NCBI GenBank assembly: GCA_016787565.1
Contig: JAEUUG010000004.1
Coordinates: 620,593 to 684,592 of the forward strand
DNA from: Cyclobacteriaceae bacterium
Lineage (GTDB): Bacteria > Bacteroidota > Bacteroidia > Cytophagales > Cyclobacteriaceae
Reading direction: 5' to 3'
DNA length: 64,000 bases
In this document: piece by piece, positions 47,247 through 55,771 of the stretch
How positions within the stretch are numbered: the first letter of the stretch is position 1
How the letters are laid out: the number at the start of each line of letters is the position of its first letter
Notes under the pieces: generated by a model
Told to the model about the DNA's origin: nothing
The model's input: the letters and a program-made list of their open reading frames with translations, nothing else
Databases searched by the model: none
Made by a program: the position numbers and the translations under genes

Positions 47247-49781
47247 TCAGAAAGGAAATCCCACACCAATGTTATAGATCACCGGTTCCTTATAACTCTT
47301 GTAAGTATTCTCTCCTGTTTTTGTGGCGAAAGGTTTAAAGAATTTCATTTTATTTAAGACAAATCGATTCCCTTCATCATACGCAGGGTCGTACACTTTT
47401 ATTCCCATATCAAAACGAAGAATAAGGAATGAAAAATCAAAACGTACACCGAAGCCTGTACCAATAGCCAGTTCTCTAAAAAAACCATTGAGTTGAAATT
47501 TGGAATTTCCATTCGGAATAATTACTCCGGGTTCAGTAGGACTTTCTTTTACTAATTCTTTGAGCGCCCACACATTGCCGACATCAACAAAAACGGCCCC
47601 GTCAATAAACCCGACAATCTTCTTTCTTAACTCAATGCTCCCTTCTATCAGTACTTCAGCCGGTTTTTCGAAACTGTAATTAAAGTAGCCGTTGGCAACA
47701 GGATCGGCATCAATATCGGGTTTGAATGATCCGGGCCCGAGTCTTCGGGGCCGCCAGGCGCGTAGACTGTTGCTGCCTCCTGCAAAGTAAAATTTTTCGT
47801 AGGGCAGGCTTTTATCTTTCGTGTAGGAATATGCAATACCCGAGTTAAAGCGGTATGCCAGTACACCCCACTTGTTTAGGCGAATCATTCTGCGGAAATC
47901 AAAATTGAAGCGCAGGTATTGGAAGTACTGAAGGCCCCGGTCTGTTATAAAATCTGTGTTGATAAAATTCAGTAAAGTGCCACCGCTTTCGACCTGCGCC
48001 CGAATGAAGGTGGAATTCTTGGCCGCATTTCCGTATTCATTGGGATTCCAGGTAATACCGAAAAGGATACTGGAAATAAATGATGGATTAAAGGAGTTGA
48101 CAAGATTAAAGTTACCAAGGCTCTCTTGTCGGTCAAGTTCAAGTTGGAATAAACTGTCAACTGTTGAATTGATAATGCTGATGTTGGGTACCGATAAAGA
48201 GAACGAAGTGGTTCTTTTGTTTTGCCAGGTGTAGGTGTTGGATATTGTTGTTCCGGCCCGTCTGTATTCGGGTCGGTCGGTATAATTGTAACCAATAGTC
48301 AGTCTTGTTTTTGGGTTATACCGGCCAAACTTGAATTGGGTTTTTTCCTTGAAGGGCCACAGAAACTGGGGGAACGTAATGGAGGCATTAACACCCGCCT
48401 CTGTACTTTTGTAGATGTTTTGATCAGACGTAGCCGAGGCCACTCCTTCGAAGCCAAATCTTCCGTTCAGGTCGAAGTTTTCAAAGCCTCCGAAAATATT
48501 CCGCTTCTTAAAGTTAACGTTCACAAAAGGTCCCGGAAATCCTTGTGTAACACTCACACCAACTTCGTTCGACCACTCGTATCGGTCAAGTGGACTGGTA
48601 TAAATATTGGCGATGAATTTTCCGCCTGCCGAATCATAATTGATGTTTACAAATTTAAAAGCATCCAGGTTTGCCAATTGGCGTTGGGTGCTGAATGTTA
48701 GCGTTCGGCTATAGGGTGCCTGGGGTGTGAGGAAGATACGCTGACTTAAAATCTTCAGGCTGTAGTTGTCTTTGTAGAATAAATACTTCGTGTTCCTGTA
48801 AAACCGATGATGGCGCTGCTGATCAGTAAGATTCAACCCGGCATCGGTTGTGAATTTTACAGAGTCAACAATAAATTGCTTATGGTATCCTCTTTTGGAG
48901 GGGTCGAGGATGTTGATCATCACGGCCACTTTTCTGTTTTCCTTAAAGGTTGTGTCAACTTTGAATTCGATGTACTGTCGGCTGAAATCGAAGTAACCGT
49001 TATCTTTAAAAAGCAAGTCAAGCCGTTCACGTTCTTTGGTGAAGTTATCCTGATCATAACGCTGTCCTGCCTTAAGCAGTGAGTTCTTTTCATTTTTGTG
49101 GATCAGATCCAGTAGCGCTGAGTCCTGAACACTGTAAAAAACACTGTCCAGAAAATACGCCTGACCGGGTTCAACCTTGTAGGTAACAGAAGCCAGTTTG
49201 CCTAATAGTTTGCGGAAGAAAGTTTTCTTCACATAAACTACCTTGGAGCTGACAGTGTTGGTGAAATATCCTTTTGAAAACAGGTATTCCTGAAACCGCT
49301 CAATGGTGCGTTCTTCCGAAGCGCTGTCGTAGGTGGATACTTTCTCACCCCATTGCATGCGCATATTGCCATCTTCAATCATGGACGTTAGCTTGTCTAC
49401 CTTTTTTTGCTTCCGAAACTGGTAATTATTTATTTTCTTTTGTGACGTGGCTTTGGCGATTTTGTAGTCATATTTCTTTTCAACTTTTTCTTTCTTGCGA
49501 ATGTACTTATCCTGATCATAATGCTTTTCACCCCAATAGTAGACGGCAGCGAGATAGTAGAGGGGTAGGCCAAGTAATCTTCGGTTAGGTTGTTGCACAT
49601 ACAGTCCTTTCAGGTCATCGGTACTGATGTGCTTGGGTGCTTGTATGCGCTGACTGAAGAGGAGTTTCTCGTTTTCTTTGATGTGCTTGGTGCCCAGACA
49701 TCCCGAAAGAATTAATGGAGCAACGAAGAAAATGAGATATTTGTATTTCTTTGCGATCAAGCTGCTTACTTTAAAAGACAT
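47247..49781 (-). CDS. tamL: TamL, lipoprotein-type TamA/BamA-family outer membrane protein
   Basis: 844 residues from the ATG at 49781; upstream codons are ignored because MSFKVSSL...LILSGCLGT is a proper lipoprotein signal (Cys about residue 27). The middle has POTRA-like segments (SDSASEERTIERFQEYLFSKGYF, GQAYFLDSVFYSVQDSALL), and the last ~400 residues form an Omp85 beta-barrel (GGSNSLRAWRPRRLGPG is the conserved L6 loop with its RAWR-type motif) ending in the C-terminal YNIGVGFPF with terminal Phe. TamL is the Bacteroidota version of TamA, inserting or moving proteins and lipids at the outer membrane with TamB. tamB is not adjacent. It is divergent from the RNA methyltransferase. Confidence 0.88.
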   Translation of the reverse strand: MSFKVSSLIAKKYKYLIFFVAPLILSGCLGTKHIKENEKLLFSQRIQAPKHISTDDLKGLYVQQPNRRLLGLPLYYLAAVYYWGEKHYDQDKYIRKKEKVEKKYDYKIAKATSQKKINNYQFRKQKKVDKLTSMIEDGNMRMQWGEKVSTYDSASEERTIERFQEYLFSKGYFTNTVSSKVVYVKKTFFRKLLGKLASVTYKVEPGQAYFLDSVFYSVQDSALLDLIHKNEKNSLLKAGQRYDQDNFTKERERLDLLFKDNGYFDFSRQYIEFKVDTTFKENRKVAVMINILDPSKRGYHKQFIVDSVKFTTDAGLNLTDQQRHHRFYRNTKYLFYKDNYSLKILSQRIFLTPQAPYSRTLTFSTQRQLANLDAFKFVNINYDSAGGKFIANIYTSPLDRYEWSNEVGVSVTQGFPGPFVNVNFKKRNIFGGFENFDLNGRFGFEGVASATSDQNIYKSTEAGVNASITFPQFLWPFKEKTQFKFGRYNPKTRLTIGYNYTDRPEYRRAGTTISNTYTWQNKRTTSFSLSVPNISIINSTVDSLFQLELDRQESLGNFNLVNSFNPSFISSILFGITWNPNEYGNAAKNSTFIRAQVESGGTLLNFINTDFITDRGLQYFQYLRFNFDFRRMIRLNKWGVLAYRFNSGIAYSYTKDKSLPYEKFYFAGGSNSLRAWRPRRLGPGSFKPDIDADPVANGYFNYSFEKPAEVLIEGSIELRKKIVGFIDGAVFVDVGNVWALKELVKESPTEPGVIIPNGNSKFQLNGFFRELAIGTGFGVRFDFSFLILRFDMGIKVYDPAYDEGNRFVLNKMKFFKPFATKTGENTYKSYKEPVIYNIGVGFPF

Positions 49782-49832
49782 TGGCCCGGGTTCACCACTA
49801 GAATACACATCAACCTGCAGTAAAACCGTACT

Positions 49833-50573
49833 ATGATATCCAAGGCAAAAGTCAAATTCATGAAATCCCTGCAATTAAAAAAATACCGTAAGCAGGAGCA
49901 ACGTTTTTTGGTAGAAGGAGCAAAAAGTGTGGCAGAATTACTGGCATCTGATTTTGAGGTGACCCAGGTTGTGGGCACGGCTGCCTTTCTGAATAGTCTT
50001 TCCCCAACCGTAACAGCCGAACAAATTGAAGCAACCGAAGCTGAATTGGCAGCTTTAGGAGAGTTTCAAAGCAACAATACTGCACTGGCCATTGCCCGTA
50101 TGAAGCCCAATCGATTACTGGAGGTATCCGAAAAGGAATTTGCTATTGTGCTGGATGATATCCGCGATCCGGGAAACCTCGGTACGATTATCCGCACTGC
50201 GGATTGGTATGGTATTCACAAGATCATCGCGTCATCCGAGACAGCCGACTTCTATAACCCGAAGGTGATTACGGCTACCATGGGCTCGTTTACGCGTGTT
50301 GAAATATGCTATACCCAATTGCCGGAGTATCTCGCAATAGCGAAGCACACGGTATGGGGTGCTTATCTGGATGGCAGTAATGTACACACAACCGATTTCG
50401 GTGAAGGAGGATTAATTCTGATCGGGAATGAGTCGCGTGGCATTGCTCCGGAGTTGCAGCATTTTGTTACCCAAAAAGTCACCATTCCCCGTTATGGAAA
50501 AGCAGAGTCGCTGAATGCCGCCATTGCTACGGCTGTGATATGTGATAATATTCGCAGGATGTCTGGTATGTAG
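49833..50573 (+). CDS. TrmH-family (SpoU) RNA 2'-O-methyltransferase
   Basis: 246 residues. An N-terminal SpoU_sub_bind-type part (FMKSLQLKKYRKQEQRFLVEG) is followed by the SPOUT knot: LDDIRDPGNLGTIIRTADWYG (motif 1), LIGNESRGIAPEL (motif 2) and IPRYGKAESLNAAIATAVI (motif 3). These bind S-adenosylmethionine and methylate ribose 2'-OH in rRNA or tRNA; the site is unknown. Start codon is 52 bases from the divergent tamL. Confidence 0.93.
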   Translation: MISKAKVKFMKSLQLKKYRKQEQRFLVEGAKSVAELLASDFEVTQVVGTAAFLNSLSPTVTAEQIEATEAELAALGEFQSNNTALAIARMKPNRLLEVSEKEFAIVLDDIRDPGNLGTIIRTADWYGIHKIIASSETADFYNPKVITATMGSFTRVEICYTQLPEYLAIAKHTVWGAYLDGSNVHTTDFGEGGLILIGNESRGIAPELQHFVTQKVTIPRYGKAESLNAAIATAVICDNIRRMSGM

Positions 50574-50578
50574 TTTTG

Positions 50579-51058
50579 CTAACGCGTTGTGAAATAGATT
50601 TTGCGCGTATAAAAATCGGGTAGGGGCTTCCCGGCTTTGTAGTCGGCTATTATTTTTTCAAATTTTTTCAGGGAATACCGGGCGAAGCGAATGTGATTGA
50701 TCACCACCATGCCGGTGCCTAAAATTATACCGGATGCTCCGATGAAGAGGGGAACGATGACAAACCCGGTTAACGGTTCGGGAGCCACTTCGAGAAAGAG
50801 TAATGTTCCACCAACATAGAGCGTACCCGAAGCAACCAAAACGATATACGAAAGACGCAGATTCTTTTTTAGCTGCGTACGCTTCGTAACGAACACGTGC
50901 GCCAGCGCACGGGTAGAGTCATCGAAGGCCAGTTGTTGAATGCGAACTTCTTTTGATATTTTTTCACTCGTATCGTTAACCGATTGTGCTTTTAGATTTT
51001 GGTGCGTGAGACTTCCAGCGAAAAGAAAAATAAAAGTGAGTTGTTTTGGGATATTCAT
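50579..51058 (-). CDS. Membrane protein of unknown function with signal peptide
   Basis: 159 residues: signal peptide (QLTFIFLFAGSLTHQNLKAQ), a charged region, two hydrophobic segments (LSYIVLVASGTLYVGGTLLFL, TGFVIVPLFIGASGIILGTGMVV) and a short Lys-rich tail. No family recognised. It is convergent with the methyltransferase gene (5 bases apart) and 79 bases downstream of the queuosine-precursor transporter gene. Confidence 0.6.
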   Translation of the reverse strand: MNIPKQLTFIFLFAGSLTHQNLKAQSVNDTSEKISKEVRIQQLAFDDSTRALAHVFVTKRTQLKKNLRLSYIVLVASGTLYVGGTLLFLEVAPEPLTGFVIVPLFIGASGIILGTGMVVINHIRFARYSLKKFEKIIADYKAGKPLPDFYTRKIYFTTR

Positions 51059-51137
51059 ACGAAGTAATTAATAAGGGCTAACAATACGTAAGGTTGAATA
51101 TACAAAACAGAATCCAACCTTTGAATACTCCGGAAAA

Positions 51138-51923
51138 CTAAAAGAAACCCTTACTTTTTTCAGCGGCTTCTTCTGAAATCTTTAAGGCATTTTCTTTTCC
51201 TAAGTATCCATCAATCAGGTTGTGCCCAACATAAATAAGGGGTGTGAGTAAAATGGCGACCGTAAATTTGTAGAGGTAATTGGTAATGCCAATGGCAATG
51301 AGTTGCTCATTTGAAAACATACCGGCAAAGGCAATGTACAACACCACAAAGCTGTCGATGAATTGGGAAATTAACGTTGAGCCTGTTGCCCGTAACCACA
51401 GCATCTTAGAGCCGGTAAGTCTCCGGAACTGTTGAAAAACAAAAACATCAATCAACTGACCGATCAAGAAAGCAGTTAACGAACCAACAATAATACGCAA
51501 GCCCTGTCCGAAAATTTTATTGAAAGCATAGTTCATGTTGAATGTATTGCCATCAGGGTCCGTTCGGTTGGCATCCATCCACCAGTCGGCAGGGGGAAGG
51601 TTGATGGTGAAAAAGAGTACAATGAACGCGTAAACAATCAGCAGGGCTGTAAAATAGCTGATGCGTTTAACTCCTGGTTTTCCGAAATATTCATTGATTA
51701 AATCGGAGGTGATGAAAACAACCGGCCAGATCAGCGCCCCGGCTGTCAGGTTGAAGTCCATGGTAAAGCCCAGAATATTCAGGTGAGCCGGATTCAGACC
51801 TAGGGTAGCCTCACCAGAAAATATTTTTACACCAATCATTTCTGCCAACAGGGCATTGGTGATGAAGATACCACTCAAAATAATGAAGAGTCTGTTGCGT
51901 TTCTGATCGATGGATTGTTCCAT
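51138..51923 (-). CDS. Queuosine precursor transporter (YhhQ/QPTR family)
   Basis: 261 residues with about six membrane segments. The family region LTAGALIWPVVFITSDLINEYFGK with its conserved Asp/Asn/Glu is clear, together with NALLAEMIGVKIFSG, GQGLRIIVGSLTAFLIGQLIDVFVF and GSTLISQFIDSFVVLYIAF. It imports preQ0 or preQ1 for making the modified tRNA base queuosine. There is no preQ1 riboswitch upstream because the rnz gene ends only 16 bases before. With rnz, this gives a two-gene operon about tRNA processing and modification. Confidence 0.9.
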   Translation of the reverse strand: MEQSIDQKRNRLFIILSGIFITNALLAEMIGVKIFSGEATLGLNPAHLNILGFTMDFNLTAGALIWPVVFITSDLINEYFGKPGVKRISYFTALLIVYAFIVLFFTINLPPADWWMDANRTDPDGNTFNMNYAFNKIFGQGLRIIVGSLTAFLIGQLIDVFVFQQFRRLTGSKMLWLRATGSTLISQFIDSFVVLYIAFAGMFSNEQLIAIGITNYLYKFTVAILLTPLIYVGHNLIDGYLGKENALKISEEAAEKSKGFF

Positions 51924-51939
51924 AAACGAAAGTAAACAA

Positions 51940-52860
51940 TTAATCAGCTATGGTGAATTGTTCGCCCTCTGTTGCCAGCAGTGTATTGTCAAAAATTTCT
52001 TTAGCCTCTTCCAGCAGGGGCGTCAGGTCTTTATAACGCGCAGAGAAATGACCGAGCAACAGTTTTGCAGCTCCGGCTTTTTTGGCAATCGTGGCAGCTT
52101 GTGCCGCGGTACTGTGTTTTGTTTCAATTGCTTTTTGGCTTTCATCCACCGTAAAGGTGGATTCATGATATAACAAATCCACACCTTGAATTTGAGGAAT
52201 CATCTTTTCAAAATAGGCTGTGTCTGAACAATACGCATAACTGCGCGATCGCCTGGGTGAAAGGGTGAGGTCCTGATTTTTGTACAGAAGGTTTCCTTCA
52301 TCGTCCACAATATCTTCTCCTTTTTTTAAACTCGCCATGTGCTGCAGTAACAAGCCCGGTGGCAATCTTGTTTTGTCGATGCGTCTTGGTTTTGGTTTTT
52401 CGCGGAAAAGAAATCCCGAGCAGGTGATCTTATGATGGAGAGGAATGGTCTCAACGGTTACTTTATCGTCTTCAAAAATGATTTCACGTTTGTCTTTTTC
52501 CAGTCGGTGAAAGATGATCTTGAAACCCGGTGCGGAATGTGAGTATTTGAATTGTGTGGTAATGATCTCATCCAGACCGCGGTGACTATACAGATGAAGG
52601 TCTGATTGCCGCTTTTGCAAGTGCATGGTAAAGATCAATCCCATCAATCCCAGGTAATGATCTCCGTGCAAGTGGCTGATAAAAATATGATTGATGCGGT
52701 GGAGATTGGCCTGATACCGCATGAGTTGTATCTGCACGGCCTCACCGCAGTCAACCAGAAAATAGCGATTTTGAATTTCGATGAGCTGTGCAGACGGATG
52801 TCTGCCATAAGCAGGTAAGGCTCCACTTGAGCCAAGAATGGTAATGCAAAAAGATGACAA
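51940..52860 (-). CDS. rnz: Ribonuclease Z
   Basis: 306 residues, the tRNA 3'-trailer endonuclease (EC 3.1.26.11) of the metallo-beta-lactamase fold. The zinc motif HLHGDH is at 63-68, preceded by ILGSSGALPAYGRHPSA and FLVDCGEAVQIQL; later come SDTAYFE, the His in LLYHESTF, and KHSTAAQAATIAKKAGAAKLLLGHFSARY. The tRNA genes in this window do not encode CCA, so trailer removal by this enzyme before CCA addition makes sense. First gene of the unit with the queuosine precursor transporter. Confidence 0.95.
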   Translation of the reverse strand: MSSFCITILGSSGALPAYGRHPSAQLIEIQNRYFLVDCGEAVQIQLMRYQANLHRINHIFISHLHGDHYLGLMGLIFTMHLQKRQSDLHLYSHRGLDEIITTQFKYSHSAPGFKIIFHRLEKDKREIIFEDDKVTVETIPLHHKITCSGFLFREKPKPRRIDKTRLPPGLLLQHMASLKKGEDIVDDEGNLLYKNQDLTLSPRRSRSYAYCSDTAYFEKMIPQIQGVDLLYHESTFTVDESQKAIETKHSTAAQAATIAKKAGAAKLLLGHFSARYKDLTPLLEEAKEIFDNTLLATEGEQFTIAD

Positions 52861-52905
52861 AGCGTGCGTACTAACGATCAGAAAAATGATGGAATGAGAC
52901 CATCA

Positions 52906-53283
52906 CTAGTTCCCTTCGTCTTTCAGATCCTTTTCGATTTCATGCATGAACACAGCATCAATGCCTTCTTCCACTTTCGGAAGAATGTTGAGAACGCTAT
53001 CCAGTTGTGAAATTTTAATCAGCTTCAGGGTATGATCGGATAGTGAAGTGAGCACAAAAATACCACCTTCTTCTTGTACGATGCGGTTTCCCACTAATAA
53101 GGCACTGAGCCCGGATGAATCGGTGTATTTTACTTCTGAAAGGTCAAGAATGATATTGCGTACACCTTCGGCATGAAGGGTAATCAGTTCTGATTTCAGG
53201 TTAGGCGCCACACTGGAATCCAACTTCTCTTCGTGTAAGCGCAGCAGCGCGTATTTCTCCTGCTTGTCAATGGTATACTTCAT
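52906..53283 (-). CDS. STAS-domain anti-sigma-factor antagonist-like protein
   Basis: 125 residues, a single STAS domain. The phosphorylatable Ser region is [13 protein letters not shown] (Ser56/57; Ser57 aligns with the regulatory Ser58 of SpoIIAA). [17 protein letters not shown] forms the later helix. Such proteins are released from or held by partner-switching kinases. No anti-sigma kinase gene is adjacent. The start overlaps the purC stop by four bases (53280-53283), so it is made together with a purine enzyme, an odd partner. A C-terminal acidic tail ([12 protein letters not shown]) is extra to the domain. Confidence 0.88.
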   Translation of the reverse strand: MKYTIDKQEKYALLRLHEEKLDSSVAPNLKSELITLHAEGVRNIILDLSEVKYTDSSGLSALLVGNRIVQEEGGIFVLTSLSDHTLKLIKISQLDSVLNILPKVEEGIDAVFMHEIEKDLKDEGN

Positions 53284-54248
53284 ACGGTAGTTTTTCTGGT
53301 GCCTAAGTTAACTGAATTTATCGAATTCAAGATGCTTTGTTCAATCCTTTGGGTGATGGAAGAATAGTCGATATCGGGCAGAACTTCGCCCCGTACTTGT
53401 TGGTAAAGCTCTTTGTAGCGTGCTGAAATGGAAGCTACAATGGCATCTGTCATTTCCGGAACGCGCTGACCATCTTTTCCCTGGAAACCATTTTCAATGA
53501 GCCACTGGCGCACAAATTCTTTCGAAAGCTGTTTTTGTTCCTCACCTGCCTGCTGCCTGGCTTCGTAACCCTCAGCGTAGAAATAACGGGATGAATCAGG
53601 AGTATGCACCTCATCGATCAGGTAAATCGTACCGTCATTTTTGCCGAATTCATACTTGGTGTCGACTAAAATCAAACCCCGCTGGGCCGCCAGGGAAGTT
53701 CCGCGTTCGAAGAGTTTAAAGGTATACTCTTCAAGAATAGCATAATCGGCTGCGCTCACAATACCGCGTTTCAGAATTTCTTCTTTCGAAATATCTTCAT
53801 CATGCCCCACGTGCGCCTTGGTTGTTGGGGTAATGATTGGCTGGGGGAGCTTATCGTTTTCTTTTAATCCCTCCGGAAGTGGAACACCGCAGAGCAGTCG
53901 TTTGCCTGCCCGGTACTCGCGCCAGGCATGTCCGGCCAGATAACCCCGCACGACCATTTCTACAGCAAAAGGTTCGCAGGTAAACCCGATGGTTACGTTC
54001 GGATCGGGTGTGGCGAGCACCCAGTTTGGAACAATATCTTTTGTGGCCCCCAGGTTATAGGCTGCAATTTGATTGAGTACACGTCCCTTGTCAGGAATGG
54101 CTTTCGGTAAAATCACATCGAAGGCAGAAATCCGGTCGGACGCAACCATGGCCATGACGTTTCCAAAATAATAGACATCCCGGACTTTGCCTCTGTAAAA
54201 ACCGGTTTGGCCCGGAAAGGTGAAATTGGTTTCCCTGATTGCTTCCAT
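53280..54248 (-). CDS. purC: Phosphoribosylaminoimidazole-succinocarboxamide synthase
   Basis: 322 residues (EC 6.3.2.6), the longer form typical of Bacteroidota and eukaryotes, joining CAIR with aspartate using ATP in purine synthesis. [11 protein letters not shown] (phosphate-binding start), [68 protein letters not shown] are all diagnostic. It stands alone from other pur genes and overlaps the STAS gene. Confidence 0.96.
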   Translation of the reverse strand: MEAIRETNFTFPGQTGFYRGKVRDVYYFGNVMAMVASDRISAFDVILPKAIPDKGRVLNQIAAYNLGATKDIVPNWVLATPDPNVTIGFTCEPFAVEMVVRGYLAGHAWREYRAGKRLLCGVPLPEGLKENDKLPQPIITPTTKAHVGHDEDISKEEILKRGIVSAADYAILEEYTFKLFERGTSLAAQRGLILVDTKYEFGKNDGTIYLIDEVHTPDSSRYFYAEGYEARQQAGEEQKQLSKEFVRQWLIENGFQGKDGQRVPEMTDAIVASISARYKELYQQVRGEVLPDIDYSSITQRIEQSILNSINSVNLGTRKTTV

Positions 54249-54317
54249 GAATGAACTGTTAAGCGAAGTGCAAATGTGTCAAATAAATTTTGGATTGCTA
54301 AGGACTTTTGGCGGTTG

Positions 54318-54369
54318 TTGCAGGTTTCTGGATTGGGTTTTTCAGGGTAAGAACCTGCAACTTGTAACC
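54318..54369. repeat. Intergenic repeat, second copy of the AACCTGCAACTTGTAACC family
   Basis: AACCTGCAACTTGTAACC at 54352-54369 is identical to 47212-47229. An inverted partner TTGCAGGTT (54318-54326) lies nearby and pairs with AACCTGCAA at 54352-54360, so this copy also can form a hairpin. It sits between purC and the YwqK-repeat gene. Confidence 0.6.
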
Positions 54370-54378
54370 TGCATCGGA

Positions 54379-55707
54379 TTACTTATTTTCAATAGTTTCC
54401 ACCAGTGTTCCAGCCCGATAGATTAGTGTTCGGAGTAAGGTGCCTTGCTCATCGAATTCTTTCCACTCTTTGTGTTTTTTGTCGGCAATATATTCTCCCT
54501 GTTCGCGAATTTTACCAGAGGGATAGAAGGCGGTATACATGCCGTGCAGACGATTGGAGCGGAATTCACCAGTAGAGTAGAGACCTCCTTCTTCAAAATA
54601 GGTTTTGAATGGTCCGGCCAGCAAATTGAATTTATAGATTTCTGCGCGTTTTAGTTTTCCGGAGGAGTAATATTCGTATTTCGGCCCATGCAGTTTCCCG
54701 CTTTCATACGACTCCTTTGTTTTGGCAATTTTACTTGCATCAAAATAGTAGGTCCACTGGCCTTGAGGTTTTTCATTTCTGAATTTCTTTTCTGCGGTGA
54801 TGATTCCCTGTTCGGTAAAAGTAGTTTCCGTTTTATCAATTCCGTTTTGTGCAACTTGCTCCTTTATTTTGAGTTTGCCTGAAGGGTAGTACGTTTCATT
54901 TGTTCCGGTTTTCCTTCCCTCTTTATACTGGTAACGGTGTTGCAACGTGCCATCCGGATAGTATCCGACATTATCGCCATGCAGTTTTCCTTCCAGAAAA
55001 TTTCCTTCGAGTATCAGATGCCCTTCTCGGTCATAACTTTTGTACTTGCCATTTTTTGAACCGGCCTCCATAGTAGAAACGGTTTCCAATTGCCCGTTGG
55101 TAAAATAGGTCTTATAAAAGCCTCTCAGGATACCGTTTTCATAGTTGGCTTCTGTTTCAATTTTACCGGTTTCATAAAATGTACGGGTAATACCGTTGGG
55201 CTTTCCGTTTTTGTAACTGATTTCCTTTTTGATTTTTCCAGAGGGATAAAACTCTTTTACAAGACCTTCGGGTTTTCCTTTCACAAAATAGCTTTCGCCC
55301 CGGATCATTCCGTTATCGAAGTATACCTGGATGCTGTCGGTCAGAATATCATTCTGGTAATAGGCTTTCTGAGCGGGTTTGCCTTCTTCATTAAAGACCT
55401 GTACCGGTCCATGTCGCAGTCCGTTGACATAAGTTAGTTGGCGTGCTTTTGTTCCATTTTCATGGTACTCGGTGAAAAGGCCCGACTTGATGCCATCGTC
55501 AAAATTTCCGTCTACCATGAGTTTTCCATTTTCATAGAAGCGCTGGTACTTGCCAACATATTTCTCATTGTCGTTCCGGGCAACGAAATAGACTTCCTGA
55601 ATTTTAGTTTTCTGCGGATCGTAATACGTTCTGACCTCCTTCTGCGAATAGACAGAAAAGGCTGGTGGTAGTATCAGAAGGATAAGGAGCAGTAATCGAA
55701 TAGCCAT
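54379..55707 (-). CDS. YwqK-type (MORN-like) repeat protein, exported
   Basis: 442 residues from the ATG at 55707, which begins a signal peptide (MAIRLLLLILLILPPAFSVYSQ); the longer frame is rejected. About fourteen tandem repeats of 22-24 residues follow the plan [Y/F]xxGxxxGxxxxYxxxGxl, for example NGKLMVDGNFDDGIKSG, HENGTKARQLTYVNGLRHG, NGKPNGITRTFYETGKIE, EGKLHGDNVGYYPDGTL. These form a beta-solenoid-like sheet. The family carries the database label toxin-antitoxin YwqK antitoxin, but there is no toxin gene here and the function is unknown. Confidence 0.85.
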   Translation of the reverse strand: MAIRLLLLILLILPPAFSVYSQKEVRTYYDPQKTKIQEVYFVARNDNEKYVGKYQRFYENGKLMVDGNFDDGIKSGLFTEYHENGTKARQLTYVNGLRHGPVQVFNEEGKPAQKAYYQNDILTDSIQVYFDNGMIRGESYFVKGKPEGLVKEFYPSGKIKKEISYKNGKPNGITRTFYETGKIETEANYENGILRGFYKTYFTNGQLETVSTMEAGSKNGKYKSYDREGHLILEGNFLEGKLHGDNVGYYPDGTLQHRYQYKEGRKTGTNETYYPSGKLKIKEQVAQNGIDKTETTFTEQGIITAEKKFRNEKPQGQWTYYFDASKIAKTKESYESGKLHGPKYEYYSSGKLKRAEIYKFNLLAGPFKTYFEEGGLYSTGEFRSNRLHGMYTAFYPSGKIREQGEYIADKKHKEWKEFDEQGTLLRTLIYRAGTLVETIENK

Positions 55708-55721
55708 AATGCGAAAATAGA

Positions 55722-55750
55722 AATAGCCTCGACAGTAACGCAAGGCTATT
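55722..55750 (-). terminator. Hairpin between the thiolase and YwqK-repeat genes
   Basis: AATAGCCT (55722-55729) and AGGCTATT (55743-55750) pair perfectly around a 13-base loop. Read on the minus strand, it follows the thiolase stop codon by about 20 bases and is followed by TCTATTTT, a weak T-run. Confidence 0.55.
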
Positions 55751-55771
55751 CTGAATGTTGTGTTCAGTTTC

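Noticed and set aside
51138..51940. preQ1 riboswitch before the queuosine precursor transporter
   Set aside because: Only 16 bases separate it from rnz; no aptamer can fit.
54379..55707. YwqK gene as part of a toxin-antitoxin system
   Set aside because: The name comes from a database label for the repeat; no toxin gene lies beside it and the protein has a signal peptide.
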